Assembly: GCF_900111175.1 (NCBI RefSeq)
Contig: NZ_FOGI01000001.1
Span: forward strand, 62,001 to 126,000
DNA length: 64,000 bases
Source: Actinokineospora terrae
GTDB lineage: Bacteria; Actinomycetota; Actinomycetes; Mycobacteriales; Pseudonocardiaceae
Direction of reading: 5' to 3'
In this document: in pieces, positions 54,201 to 61,095 of the stretch
How the letters are laid out: every line of letters begins with the position of its first letter
Numbering within the stretch: the first letter of the stretch is position 1
Translations under genes and position numbers: made by a program
The notes under the pieces: model-generated
Told to the model about the DNA's origin: nothing
Database searches by the model: none
The model's input: only the letters and a program-made list of their open reading frames with translations

Positions 54201-56465
54201 GGTACGGCGCTACACCCGAACGACAAGCTGACCCCCTCACCCGCGACGTTGCAGACCACGCCCACGCTCGGTACCGACAGCGGTATCGCGCAGCCGGAGT
54301 CGTGGACGAACGGCTCCTTCGACCTGACCGTCGTGGCCCAGGGCGGCCGGTCCTACCTGTTCGACGTGACCGCCGAGTTCTACGTGCAGACCACGCCCCG
54401 GCAGACCAACAAGGTCATCCCCAAGATCAAGGGCTGGTTCCGCAGGCTGGCCACCCCGTCCACGGTCAAGATCACCAGCACCGACGACGTCCGGGTCCGG
54501 GTGTGGGAGGCCGACGCGCTGCGCGAGGGCCTGATCACCCTGGCCGACGTCTACACCACCGCGGGCACCAACCCGCCAGCAGGCCTGGCCTTCACTCCGG
54601 CGGCGGACGGGGTGATCCTGCACCCGCAGGGCACCCCGGCCGTGCCGCCCCCTGGCCTGCTCAACCAGGGGCCAGCCGATGGCCGCGGCCGGACCTTGCG
54701 GGTCGAGCCGGGCGTCACCCAGAACCAGGTCGTCGACTTCGTCGCCGGGCTCGGGCTCGACATCCGGCCGCGGACCTTCGTCGTGCCCGCGGGCAGCACC
54801 TTCACCCCGCAGGACATCGCCGACGCCGTCGCCGCCCGCACCGCGCTGCCGGACGTCCAGGGCACCGTCGTGCAGCCGGACCCGGTCGTCCCCAACTTCG
54901 TGCCCACCCCGCTGCGCCGCGGCACGCCCGCGGTGACCCTCGCCAACCAGACCGCCCTGAACCAGTCGCTCCAGAACCAGACGCCGCGCAACCGCACCGC
55001 GCCGCAGCCGACCTTCGGGTCGTCCCCGTCCTCGTCCAGTTCGTCGGGCTCGTCGCGCACGGGTCAGGTCCGGCCGACCCGGGGCACCCAGATGAACACC
55101 ATCCAGGAAGAGGCGCCGCAGATCGACAACGGCCCCCCTGGCTCGCAGTCGTTCCAGATGACCACCTTCCCCAGCGGGTCCCGCGGCAACGGGACCGACG
55201 AGGTCACCGGCCTGTGGAACGCCGCCGACCACGTGACCACGCCCTCGACCACCGTGACCTCGAACGCCGTGACCTCGGACACCACGCCGTCGAACACCGT
55301 GAACTCGAACACCACGCCCAGCACGACACCCGCCGTGGACCCCGGCGGCCCGCGGGGCACCAAGCGCTCCCGGGAGGACTTCGAGTCCGACTTCGGCCCG
55401 GTCACCCACCCCGAGCCGCCCGGCACCAGGAGCGTCCAGGACACCCTGACCCCCGCCTCGGCCCGGGAGGTCCAGGCGCTGGCGGCCGTGGTGCCCAACG
55501 GGTCCCGGTTCACCGACCCGGCCCTGTTCGTCGACCTGCTCAACGGCGACCGCACCACCCCGGGCCGCGACATCAACTGCGTCGACGCGGTCGTGTCGTT
55601 CCACTCGACCTACCACGGCGAACCCCGGGTCGCGGGCATCGGCACCCCCGGCCAGGCCCCGCGCGGCGCGGTCAGCAGGGCGGCCGAGTGGACGTCCTAC
55701 GCCCCGGAGTTCGTCGGCACCGGCGCCAAGGCCCTCGGCGACGTCATCGAGCGCGTCACCCGCGCGGGCCACGGCGCCGACGCCATGCTCATCGCCTTCG
55801 GCGCCAACGGCGGCCGCGGCCACGCCTGGAACGTGGTCAACCACCACGGCACCGTGTCCCTGGTCGACCCGCAGAAGGGCACCATCGTCCCCGCGACCCC
55901 CGACGCCCTGCCCGGCATCGGCCGCGTCCACGCCATCCCCCTCGACGCCGCCAACCAGTTCATCCCCGGCACGCCGAGCACCCCCGGGCTGCCCACCGGC
56001 CTCCCCTCGGGCATCGCCGACGACTACGCCACCACCGCCGCCATGCCGAACCCCGACTGGGCCACCCACGTCGACGAGGTGGGCGAGGAGCTCGACACGC
56101 TCCTCGACGTCGTCGACACCGCCGCCCCCGCCACCAAGGCCCACGCCGAGGCCCTCGCCCTGCACCTGCGCGCCGTCGACATCGAGCGCATGCGGGCCCT
56201 CGCCGCCGCGGGCGACGTCATCACCATCCGCGGCACCAGCTACACCCTCGTCCCGCACGGCCCCAAGTACCACCTCGTCTCCCACGGCCCCGCCGACCCG
56301 GGTTTCGTGGCCGAGCTCGCCGCCTACGTCCTCGGCCGCAGCATCTTCGCCCTGGTCATCGGCGCCGACGCCGAGTCGCCGCAGGTCCTCGAGTTCCCCC
56401 CGCGGGGCCGCCCGCTGCCGGTCGAGGAGGGCGTCTTCGCTTACGCGAACGGCGACGAGGCGTGA
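45249..56465 (+). CDS. Giant T7SS effector with two papain-fold (Tox-PL) domains
   Basis: A 3738-residue protein. Layout: WXG100-like head (1 to about 110); hydrophobic, membrane-seeking helices (about 113-190); Pro/Gly linker; 16 octapeptide repeats (413-539); a Ser/Thr/Gln-rich stretch to about 770; a basic KRPRRE patch; Tox-PL domain 1 with Cys899 (NCVNAAVAF), His974 (GHAWNVVN), Asp989 (HVDAQ); coiled coil (about 1050-1495); large beta-rich modules (about 1500-3150); a Thr/Asn-rich linker with KRSRED; Tox-PL domain 2 with Cys3444 (NCVDAVVSF), His3525 (GHAWNVVN), Asp3540 (LVDPQ); and a final domain of about 120 residues. Tox-PL members are papain-like proteases or glutamine deamidases. No adjacent immunity gene is recognised. 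Confidence 0.93.
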   Translation: MAMMVPDEVRKLFQVLTGEEWPDANEDKLRALADAWDRAAYRLSGELSPQLRTAVVTIRSNFDGAAEQAFANRMAPYVEGSNNYISIADEQFRALAKFLRDLALEVEYVKLVSILSLIMLIAEIAWAIAAAFGTAGASMAWLAARMAIVRWLLKSLLGRLLIKVVQAQVVGIAFQLVIDVVAQLIQFGMGTRTEWNPKYTASAAAVGALGGALTLPLAGFGKALAHITTSGLDSWLGKIGKDAFDWHKVVPETITEIGIEAFHETLTEALYKYATEGEFEMNPYSSTSGAVSGAGGIAGGAIGNALAPPKPAPTNGGKGGPGPETRPKGMTGDGTPPGRPGGSTPPPTTATTITSPTPKNVPDVSGQVPGSKGGQNPANQPVTQAPPVISPTQTPGQTVTTGSGQGNPTPRPGQTPVTQPGQTPVTQPGQTPVTQPGQTPVTQPGQTPVTQPGQTPVTQTGQTPVTQTGQNPVTQNGQNPATQTGQNPATQNGQTPATQTGQNPVTQNGQNPATQSGQTPSTQSGQTPVTQASQTPVTQTPVAETSTGQSQTGQTTQTLTGTSQSTTTQSTTQSTQGQNPGGQSTTQSSNQPGGTQSTTQSSNQPGGSQSTTSQQSTTSQPSQSTSQNPTQSGTTQSGTTQSTTGQQSTTTGQSTTSTTQSTSQSPATQSTTSQTTTQSTTSQSTTTQSTTSQSNTTQSTQSQSTQSQSTQSQSTQSSTTQSSTTGAKTTTPSTTPATTPTTTSQSSTTQSNTTQSTSAKTTAPTPTTPTAKPVTAAAQAGITSTRSATPKPPAKITKKRQAPTLPKSTAKLTKKPATTTKPTATTKSTTPTSAAPTLATTTARQQTATAGTPTTKSQRSAKRPRREAPSTKPTPTTAKFQDFRAWVAGINSVNGTVNCVNAAVAFHSTWRGNPTKAGPDRANTGFASDRTGYAPAFLGEGEAAMAEVEKRVKRGGHGTDAIVFTTPPNATDGHAWNVVNQHGEVSHVDAQSATWSDKAPPAGKVWAIVLDPEGNFVDGDTVDNQGSTGAQAIGDSFGVRPPNNINAIAAQELTTAQGHRDQAKLSVQRAEQAGRSAQAQVHGAAEPHRQAQAAVAATQAVATPLTQALDAVRQQINTAIGILNTQVLTESGLQQQVDQANQAEDIAGIALDAAQLRLDNAPPANIAADTIARDGRRGALNALVQNHAPLRLQLQQATHARQTTQGQIATLRVQEAAAHDAARGPQVSATAAATAAVTATQRLAASNTELGLTTGHVNTARGHLQTAEQHVTNAAGLVTQIQAAAALEITRHNAANAANLTANTAEQGVRDLQQRIDQLDNQINGLQRTVDQAKLDVARDKRALAADRAQEAAQAATNGQPSGSTQPSSSTQPSSSTQQNPAFAQRDADITKAEGRITAQEAEITRLNGQRTPLGTQLTTDSAEAIRLRGLADAAQLAADQQADTVNTLHTTLVTNRTNAQLAAQNAAAAAASANNTARNAKDAAADVKTAAKQGDVERGLTLLTDVPFTERIVMEELGDTTGVATAVTGLFGDHPAVANQAGRTAATAVRNHLGDIINHGHEITVDLPNGTTARVLLTGVPKRPGDTRKAATVNAVPNSHPDIVKTRRDDTHNPKATAGSSNLPLRIPFISLAPILDGGLFLRPIASAGFTLKRSQGMTSNDISRPGVRTGDRPWVETDFEIVATRIGGPVGPATATVHGGMRVPAVVPTTSPAQPLPVVGRDELTSDAVRIPTAFTDGVTTALGTTDHRAEITSLLGSQQVRHMPNNGTVTETIGGTQVVVTPNGAPQITLVGPSTKVDEQRTGVNPSAAITKGGDATAAIGLAVGKEIPGLQWFVGLFSDFSSGRSGGYNRGNESAVERNSSQPELVYQVTRPLTVTTNGQQINDTVTELVTVPVPLARQLNLTLPPHLDPTNGQVRAPGNQPYAIGTDDITAVPGKDQMVTFISNGLDATGQAAVAAKFDSDPKTVTAVFNSMHGGEEVTWIADGRLHKLEIYTQIVPPAVSYPSGQAKGTVQDQVTSQRRRTDQISRNAKLGVGGEVRPTFSGDKPANGNPNASGTASTALPRVVISGTYERSRTSAVGTNGRDGRITAYGGEYRGFDGTLELVVVHRDTPAPNWFRRVFMGGKMTFGPASTDRLTEPTTADVDTARTLNANLPAGTPGVTKQTIPNAVTVSAPVDKFAWSDRPMAPSPMTPGLYVGTPPVQPNGTVVVDTALFGEFAGVEHVRVSPNSTEGLNLVLAKNVQTVPVVNPPANMPPAVTRNSPFMSGTWPSWGTRSITETNRGAGIPQRQFRYKLSDLTKPGTTAADAVRGFVSQVGRRGAAVLGLNGEKAGPHKLFEPGRLTDMNGAISATATYSSPRVVDVRKDGQLQRRQDGDLVVNNSKNRQFGLEGELAMDVIPRRLHRFGARIRLVFGGNKRWGKGKVDELTPGGRQLYNYKGPTVWMTMDVRYTYTGDVNIRNSIKTSQAESLSVTVDEPDGVLVQMPATTAAELLTQSGLPIPPEVQAVLPAPPAATGTTQHLITDPANPAYNGYASHGTTTVFNSRLHGPDPLRDVRTRLDQLGVTGKWQADVLERITELFSSPRGQISLRDVLADTGVISIPDNDPFYTDVVDVRITSAPTQFVPGVPARPALPANALTPNSQTTYSYITTTDAAQETNSYSMSAGLQNDLVVRTAAPKDDQGNVLPGSTAGNLGALLGVGKQVSESQTLPGSKTLKPMRLETFEQLDRSTHDVTYSLEISRVRIPNPTADALTLTAARHFDRSDMATAPVTTHGSVDLIAPKPGSSPAMTAPTTPATFDVLTSNPLTLPPTDPNFVQQQTLNPDSMWHLESLGSDTAKAIREVAFAQTSNTPVAVGNTVARNNFRTAGNNRSSYTAKGTTSEYALHTLTTGTGLHNGGWSMFSNSSYSTKGIVGAKRTFHDELLDVSVSGRFVPGTFNLVPLNNPGKVDHGRETEDITLSGSSRTVTWSRGVTASGLGGGTALHPNDKLTPSPATLQTTPTLGTDSGIAQPESWTNGSFDLTVVAQGGRSYLFDVTAEFYVQTTPRQTNKVIPKIKGWFRRLATPSTVKITSTDDVRVRVWEADALREGLITLADVYTTAGTNPPAGLAFTPAADGVILHPQGTPAVPPPGLLNQGPADGRGRTLRVEPGVTQNQVVDFVAGLGLDIRPRTFVVPAGSTFTPQDIADAVAARTALPDVQGTVVQPDPVVPNFVPTPLRRGTPAVTLANQTALNQSLQNQTPRNRTAPQPTFGSSPSSSSSSGSSRTGQVRPTRGTQMNTIQEEAPQIDNGPPGSQSFQMTTFPSGSRGNGTDEVTGLWNAADHVTTPSTTVTSNAVTSDTTPSNTVNSNTTPSTTPAVDPGGPRGTKRSREDFESDFGPVTHPEPPGTRSVQDTLTPASAREVQALAAVVPNGSRFTDPALFVDLLNGDRTTPGRDINCVDAVVSFHSTYHGEPRVAGIGTPGQAPRGAVSRAAEWTSYAPEFVGTGAKALGDVIERVTRAGHGADAMLIAFGANGGRGHAWNVVNHHGTVSLVDPQKGTIVPATPDALPGIGRVHAIPLDAANQFIPGTPSTPGLPTGLPSGIADDYATTAAMPNPDWATHVDEVGEELDTLLDVVDTAAPATKAHAEALALHLRAVDIERMRALAAAGDVITIRGTSYTLVPHGPKYHLVSHGPADPGFVAELAAYVLGRSIFALVIGADAESPQVLEFPPRGRPLPVEEGVFAYANGDEA
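46485..46865 (+). repeat. 16-copy 24-bp tandem repeat inside the giant effector gene
   Basis: In-frame repeats encode GQ(T/N)P(V/A)TQ(P/T/N/S): five identical GQTPVTQP units, then 11 graded variants, the last truncated by one residue. All 16 units stay in frame. A Ser/Thr/Gln-rich tract continues to about 47560. Likely a flexible stalk; copy number could vary between strains. Confidence 0.9.
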
Positions 56466-56617
56466 CGTAGGCGTCACTGGAACAGCGGGTTCCCAGGTGG
56501 GTCGCCTGTCCCAGGTGATCCGCCGCGATCCGACGCTTGAGCGCCGCCGAAACGGGGCACTAGTACGTCGGCGTCACACGACGCGGAGCTTCAGCAGTTG
56601 GAGAAAGGGTTTCCTCC

Positions 56618-57043
56618 GTGACCGCGGTCCTTGAGCTGTCTCTCGGTTACCAGCACCCGGCCCACCGCGCCCTGCGCGCCTACCTGCGCGAGGTCGCCAC
56701 CGAGGTCGGGGTCGGCCTGGAGTCCGTCACCGTCGACCTCGACACCCCGGTGTCGGCCTACCTCGCGCTGGACGTGCGCCTGCCCAGCCACCCCGGCCGG
56801 GACGTGGCGCTGCTGTGGGACGAGCGCTCGGGTTGGGCCGTGGCGGTCGAGACCTACTCCGGTGAAGACCTGATCGTCTTGCGCTACCTCGGCGGTGCTG
56901 TCGACGCCTCCCCGCGGGAGGTCTCCCGGTTCGTCAACGCACTGCGGGTCGGCAAGCAGGTAGGGCTCACCGAGCCGCCGTCGCTGCGGGTGCCGACCGG
57001 CCTCGACGGGCTGGTGCTGGCACCCGCACTGGTCGCCGCCTAG
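56618..57043 (+). CDS. DUF6292 family protein
   Basis: A 141-residue protein typical of Pseudonocardiaceae: LRAYLREVATEVGVGLESVTVDLDTPVSAYLALDVRLPSHPGRDVALLWDERSGWAVAVET is the conserved core of DUF6292, with ALLWDE and GWAVAVET as signatures. The family has no known function. GTG 56618 lies 152 bases after the giant effector stop on the same strand. That position would fit an immunity gene, but the family is widespread outside toxin loci, so I do not propose it. Confidence 0.88.
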   Translation: MTAVLELSLGYQHPAHRALRAYLREVATEVGVGLESVTVDLDTPVSAYLALDVRLPSHPGRDVALLWDERSGWAVAVETYSGEDLIVLRYLGGAVDASPREVSRFVNALRVGKQVGLTEPPSLRVPTGLDGLVLAPALVAA

Positions 57044-57196
57044 GCGCGCCGACACCTCGCTCCGGGCCGAGCTTCACGCGGCCCGGAGCGCTCCCATGAC
57101 TAGGATCCTCGCGAGGTCTCGCGTTGAGCAGCCAGCGCCGAGCCGACAGCGGCCATCGAGGTCGGTGTTCATCGGACGCGCGTGGAGGGTGCTGCC

Positions 57197-57943
57197 GTGG
57201 GAAGCCAACCGGATGACGAGGACTCCGACCTGGGCAACCTGGTCGGCCAGATGGTCGGGTTGACCGCCGACCTGCTGGCCGCGGGGTCGGTGGCCGACGT
57301 CCTGGAACGGGTCGTGGTCACCGCCAAGGACGTGGTGTCCGGCGGCGACCTGGTCAGCGTCACGCTGCGCGGCCCGGACGGCGAGTTCCACACCCCGGTG
57401 TCCACCGACGCCGTCGCCGACGAGCTGGACAAGCTGCAGTACCGCTTCGGTGAGGGCTGCTGCGTGGAGTGCGCCCGCGAGTCCGGCCCGGCCGCCGCCT
57501 ACAGCCCCGACCTGGCCCACGACGACCGCTGGCCCCGGTTCGGGCCCGCCGCCGCCGAGCTCGGGTTCCGCTCGCTGGCCTCGGTGGCGCTGCTGCCCGA
57601 CGCGCGCGCACCGCGCCTGTCCGGCGCCCTCAACGTGTACTCGCGCGAGCCGCACGAGTTCGACCCCGTCGACCGCGACGCGTTGATGCTGCTCGGCACG
57701 CACGCCTCGCTCGCGCTGGCCGCCACCGAGGGCGTCACCCGGGAGCAGTTGCGCGTCGAGCAGCTGCGGGAGGCCCTCGACACCCGCGATGTCATCGGCC
57801 AGGCCAAGGGCATCCTGATGGTGCGCCGCGGCATCGACGCCCAGCAGGCGTTCGACACGCTGCGCCGCACCTCGCAGAACATCAACGTCAAGCTCCGCGA
57901 CCTGGCCAAGACCCTGGTCGATCGCCACCACCTGCTCGACTAG
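57197..57943 (+). CDS. GAF-ANTAR domain regulator (transcription antiterminator type)
   Basis: A 248-residue protein with a GAF sensor domain (roughly residues 18-170; SLASVALLPDARAPRLSGALNVYSREPHEFD) and a C-terminal ANTAR RNA-binding domain (REALDTRDVIGQAKGILMVRRGIDAQQAFDTLRRTSQNINVKLRDLA). Three cysteines (GEGCCVEC) in the GAF part may sense redox or metals. ANTAR proteins bind paired hairpins in mRNA leaders to block termination. GTG 57197 is chosen because GGAGGG lies seven bases upstream; GTG 57182 has none. Followed by a strong terminator. Confidence 0.92.
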   Translation: MGSQPDDEDSDLGNLVGQMVGLTADLLAAGSVADVLERVVVTAKDVVSGGDLVSVTLRGPDGEFHTPVSTDAVADELDKLQYRFGEGCCVECARESGPAAAYSPDLAHDDRWPRFGPAAAELGFRSLASVALLPDARAPRLSGALNVYSREPHEFDPVDRDALMLLGTHASLALAATEGVTREQLRVEQLREALDTRDVIGQAKGILMVRRGIDAQQAFDTLRRTSQNINVKLRDLAKTLVDRHHLLD

Positions 57944-57954
57944 CCGGGACAGGA

Positions 57955-57987
57955 CCGTCCGCCGGGTCGCGGCGACCCGGCGGACGG
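57955..57987 (+). terminator. 15-bp hairpin with T-rich tail after the GAF-ANTAR gene
   Basis: CCGTCCGCCGGGTCG (57955-57969), loop CGG, CGACCCGGCGGACGG (57973-57987), then CTTCTTT. A good intrinsic-terminator shape. The following DNA to 58316 has no gene I can support and is locally AT-richer. Confidence 0.85.
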
Positions 57988-58316
57988 CTTCTTTCCATGA
58001 GCCCGCGTGCTGCTGCTTAACACGAGCGGGCTCACGTCCAGCGGCACGAGGGACGACGCAGTGATACCCATCTCGCGATCATCCACACCACACGGTCGCC
58101 GACCGGTCACCGGGTCCCGCCGCCCGACCGGGTAAAGGGCGGTCAAAATCCCCGCCACAACCTCGCAATGAATGATTCGACGGTCCCGTTGATGGAATTC
58201 GCGGCATACCACATTTCCCGATATCCACTCGATATGGCGAGATCGGTCATGACCAGGCATTTCGGTCGTGGAAATGCTTTTGGCAACTGGGAAGCCGGGT
58301 GGCTTGGACACATTTG

Positions 58317-58345
58317 TTGACGCTGTATGGGGTGGCTCATACGTT
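58317..58345 (+). promoter_or_regulatory. Candidate promoter of the M4-type protease gene
   Basis: TTGACG (58317-58322), a 17-base spacer and TACGTT (58340-58345) fit the actinobacterial TTGACN/TANNNT consensus. Transcription would begin about 45 bases before GTG 58396, whose ribosome site is AGAGGAG. Confidence 0.55.
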
Positions 58346-58395
58346 GTGGCGGTCCGAGTTCTTCGGCATTCCCTGCATCCTTAGAGGAGTGTGGC

Positions 58396-60735
58396 GTGAA
58401 ACGCACCCTTGCCCTCGTGGTCGCCGCGGGCGCGGCGACCCTGGCGGTCCACGCGGTGGCCGGCGCCGCCGACGCCGCCCCACCAGCCCCCGCCGCCAAG
58501 ACCCCGCTCGCGCTCGCCGTCGCCGCCGCGGACCAAGCCGCCGCGTCCGGTCTCGACGCCCTCGCCAAGGGCCCCGACGAGCAGTTCGTCCGCCGCGCGG
58601 TCTACCAAGGCGGGATCCCCGGCCGCAAGGAGCTGTTCTACGTCTCCTACGACCGCACCTACAAGGGGCTCCCGGTCGTCGGCGGTGACGCCGTCGTGGC
58701 CACCGACGCCGCGGGCAACACCCTCGACACCGTCGCCGCCAACCGCGGTGGCCTCGCCGTGTCGACCAAGCCCAAGCTGACCGCGCGCCAGGCCGACGAC
58801 ATCGCCAGGGCCCGCGTGTCCCACGTGGACAAGGTCGAGTCGGGCAAGCTCTCGGTGCGCGCGGGCGGTGTCGGCACCCTGGTGTACGAGACCGTCGTGG
58901 CCGGGCACCGCGCCGACGGCGTGCCCACCCGGCTGCACGTCTACGTCGACGCCCAGACCGGCGCCGTGGTCGACTCGGTCGACGACGTGCGCGCGGGCAC
59001 CGGCACCTCGCAGTGGAACGGCCCGAACCCGCTGACCATCGACACCAGCAACAACAGCACCGTCGACAGCACCCGGCCGGGCCTGAGCTGCGTCGACTAC
59101 TCGACCAAGCAGCCCTTCACCAAGTCGAGCAACTCCTTCGGCAACGGCCAGGCCACCAGCAAGGAGACCGGTTGCGTCGACGTGCTGTGGTCCACCCAGA
59201 AGCAGTGGGGGATGCTCAAGGACTGGCTGGGTCGCAACGGCATCGACGGCAACGGCCGCGGTGTCCAGGTGCAGGTCGGCCTCAACCAGGTCAACGCCTA
59301 CTGGACCGGTGACCACATCGAGATCGGCCACAACCAGGCCAACCAGTGGATCGCCTCGATGGACGTCGCCGCGCACGAGCACGGCCACGCCATCGACCAG
59401 TACACCCCGGGCGGCGCGGGCACCGAGGCCGGGCTCGGCGAGGGCACCGGTGACATCTTCGGCGCGCTGACCGAGGCCTACGCCAACGAGCCGTCCCCGT
59501 ACGACACCCCGGACTACACCGTGGGCGAGTCGGTGAACCTGGTCGGCCAGGGCCCGATCCGCAACATGGCCAACCCGTCGCAGGTCAACGGCGACCCGAA
59601 CTGCTACTCCAGCGCCATCCCCAACACCGAGGTGCACGCCGCGGCCGGTCCGTTGAACCACTGGTTCTACCTGCTCGCCGAGGGCACCAACCCCGGCGGC
59701 GGCAAGCCGAGCAGCCCGACCTGCAACAGCACGTCGCTGACCGGCATCGGCATCCAGAACGCGGGCCGCATCTTCTACAACGCGATGCTGCTCAAGACCT
59801 CCGGCATGTCCTACGCCAGGTACCGCGTCGCCACCCTGACCGCGGCGAAGAACCTCGACTCGACCTGCGCCCAGTACAACGCCGTCAAGGCCGCCTGGAA
59901 CGCCGTGACGCTGCCCGCGCAGTCCGGTGAGCCCACCTGCGCCGGTACGCCGAACAACGAGTTCAGCCTCTCGCTGAACCCGAGCTCCGGCACCGTGCAG
60001 ACCGGCTCCAGCACCACCTCGACCGTGTCGACCGCGACCACCTCCGGCAGCGCGCAGACGGTCGCCCTGACCGCGTCGGGCCAGCCCGGCGGCGTGACCG
60101 TCACGTTCAGCCCGTCGTCGGTCCAGACCGGCTCGTCGTCAACGCTGAGCATCGCCGTTGGCTCCAACGTCGCCGCCGGGACCTACCCGATCACGGTTCG
60201 CGCGGCGGGCACGGCCACCCACACCGCCGTCTACAACCTGACTGTCGGCGGTCAGCCTCCGGCCAACGACTTCTCGCTGGCCCTCAACCCCACCAGCGGT
60301 AGCACTGCCGCGGGCGGCTCCGTCAGCACCACCGTCGGCACGGCGGTCACCACGGGCTCTGCCCAGACGGTGAATCTGAGCGCATCGGGCCTGCCCTCGG
60401 GCGCTAGCGCTACCTTCAGCCCGTCCTCGGTGACGGCAGGGGGCACCTCGACCCTCGCCATCTCGACCACCGCGTCGGTCGCCGCGGGCACCTACTCGGT
60501 GACCGTCACCGGCTCGGGCTCCGTGGCCCACTCCGCGACCTTCACCCTGACCATCACCGGCGGCAACCCCGGCGGCTGCGGCGGCGTGAACGCGTGGAGC
60601 GCGTCGCAGGCCTACGTCCCCAACGACCAGGTCTCGCACAACGGCCACAAGTGGAAGTCCACCTGGTACTCCACCGGTGCCGAGCCCGGCGCGCCCGGCT
60701 CGTGGGCTGTCTGGCAGGACGCGGGCACCTGCTGA
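58396..60735 (+). CDS. Secreted M4 (thermolysin-like) metalloprotease with Ig-like repeats and chitin-binding-type tail
   Basis: A 779-residue secreted protease: signal peptide ([27 protein letters not shown]), FTP/PepSY-like propeptide (about 40-195), and an M4 domain with zinc motif HEHGH (His327-Glu328-x2-His331) and third ligand Glu349 in [25 protein letters not shown] carries the later catalytic His. Two tandem Ig-like repeats of about 95 residues (each starting NxFSL(S/A)LNP(S/T)SG) precede a CBM5/12-like end, [20 protein letters not shown] ... [15 protein letters not shown] 58396 follows AGGAG. It probably digests proteins in chitin-rich material. Confidence 0.93.
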   Translation: MKRTLALVVAAGAATLAVHAVAGAADAAPPAPAAKTPLALAVAAADQAAASGLDALAKGPDEQFVRRAVYQGGIPGRKELFYVSYDRTYKGLPVVGGDAVVATDAAGNTLDTVAANRGGLAVSTKPKLTARQADDIARARVSHVDKVESGKLSVRAGGVGTLVYETVVAGHRADGVPTRLHVYVDAQTGAVVDSVDDVRAGTGTSQWNGPNPLTIDTSNNSTVDSTRPGLSCVDYSTKQPFTKSSNSFGNGQATSKETGCVDVLWSTQKQWGMLKDWLGRNGIDGNGRGVQVQVGLNQVNAYWTGDHIEIGHNQANQWIASMDVAAHEHGHAIDQYTPGGAGTEAGLGEGTGDIFGALTEAYANEPSPYDTPDYTVGESVNLVGQGPIRNMANPSQVNGDPNCYSSAIPNTEVHAAAGPLNHWFYLLAEGTNPGGGKPSSPTCNSTSLTGIGIQNAGRIFYNAMLLKTSGMSYARYRVATLTAAKNLDSTCAQYNAVKAAWNAVTLPAQSGEPTCAGTPNNEFSLSLNPSSGTVQTGSSTTSTVSTATTSGSAQTVALTASGQPGGVTVTFSPSSVQTGSSSTLSIAVGSNVAAGTYPITVRAAGTATHTAVYNLTVGGQPPANDFSLALNPTSGSTAAGGSVSTTVGTAVTTGSAQTVNLSASGLPSGASATFSPSSVTAGGTSTLAISTTASVAAGTYSVTVTGSGSVAHSATFTLTITGGNPGGCGGVNAWSASQAYVPNDQVSHNGHKWKSTWYSTGAEPGAPGSWAVWQDAGTC

Positions 60736-60750
60736 TCTAACCTGAGCCCG

Positions 60751-60790
60751 CACGGCACCCCGCGATCTGTCGAGATCGCGGGGTGCCGTG
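60751..60790. terminator. 18-bp perfect bidirectional hairpin between convergent genes
   Basis: CACGGCACCCCGCGATCT (60751-60768), loop GTCG, AGATCGCGGGGTGCCGTG (60773-60790). It lies between the M4 protease stop (60735) and the DUF6881 stop (60803), serving both strands. Confidence 0.88.
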
Positions 60791-60802
60791 TCCGTCAGGT
60801 CC

Positions 60803-61090
60803 CTACCGTTCCCGGGCCTTGGCCCAGGCCTGCTCGAACTCGGCCCGCTCGATCCACTCTGGGCTGAACTCGGGGTCCGCCGCGATCGCCGCGAACTCCT
60901 CGTCGTCGGGCATGTCGACCTCGGCGAGGAACGTGCTCCCGGTGCTCTCCCGCTCGTCGGCCCAGTCGTGCCTGCCGTCCCGGTACACCTCGACCTTGCG
61001 CGTCTCCGCCCGGTCGGCGTCGATCTCGCTGTAGATCAGCACGGGCTCGTCCGGGTGGTCGTGGTGCCAGTGGGTCTTCAGGTACCGCAT
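60803..61090 (-). CDS. DUF6881 family protein, likely immunity partner of the HYD1 toxin
   Basis: A 95-residue acidic protein: MRYLKTHWHHDHPDEPVLIYSEIDADRAETRKVEVYRDG, then WADE, and EIAADPEF-like AIAADPEFSPEWIERAEFEQAW. This is the DUF6881 layout as I recall it (W.H....P..LY.E.D..R.E.RKVE.F.DG). ATG 61090 sits five bases after the stop of the HYD1-domain gene, whose 3' end supplies GGAGGAA as the ribosome site. Small size, acidity and immediate downstream coupling to a toxin domain are typical of immunity proteins; the role is inferred. Confidence 0.85.
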   Translation of the reverse strand: MRYLKTHWHHDHPDEPVLIYSEIDADRAETRKVEVYRDGRHDWADERESTGSTFLAEVDMPDDEEFAAIAADPEFSPEWIERAEFEQAWAKARER

Positions 61091-61095
61091 GGCGC

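Noticed and set aside
56618..57043. Immunity gene for the giant effector
   Set aside because: The product is a DUF6292 protein, a family common in the order without toxins; position alone is not enough.
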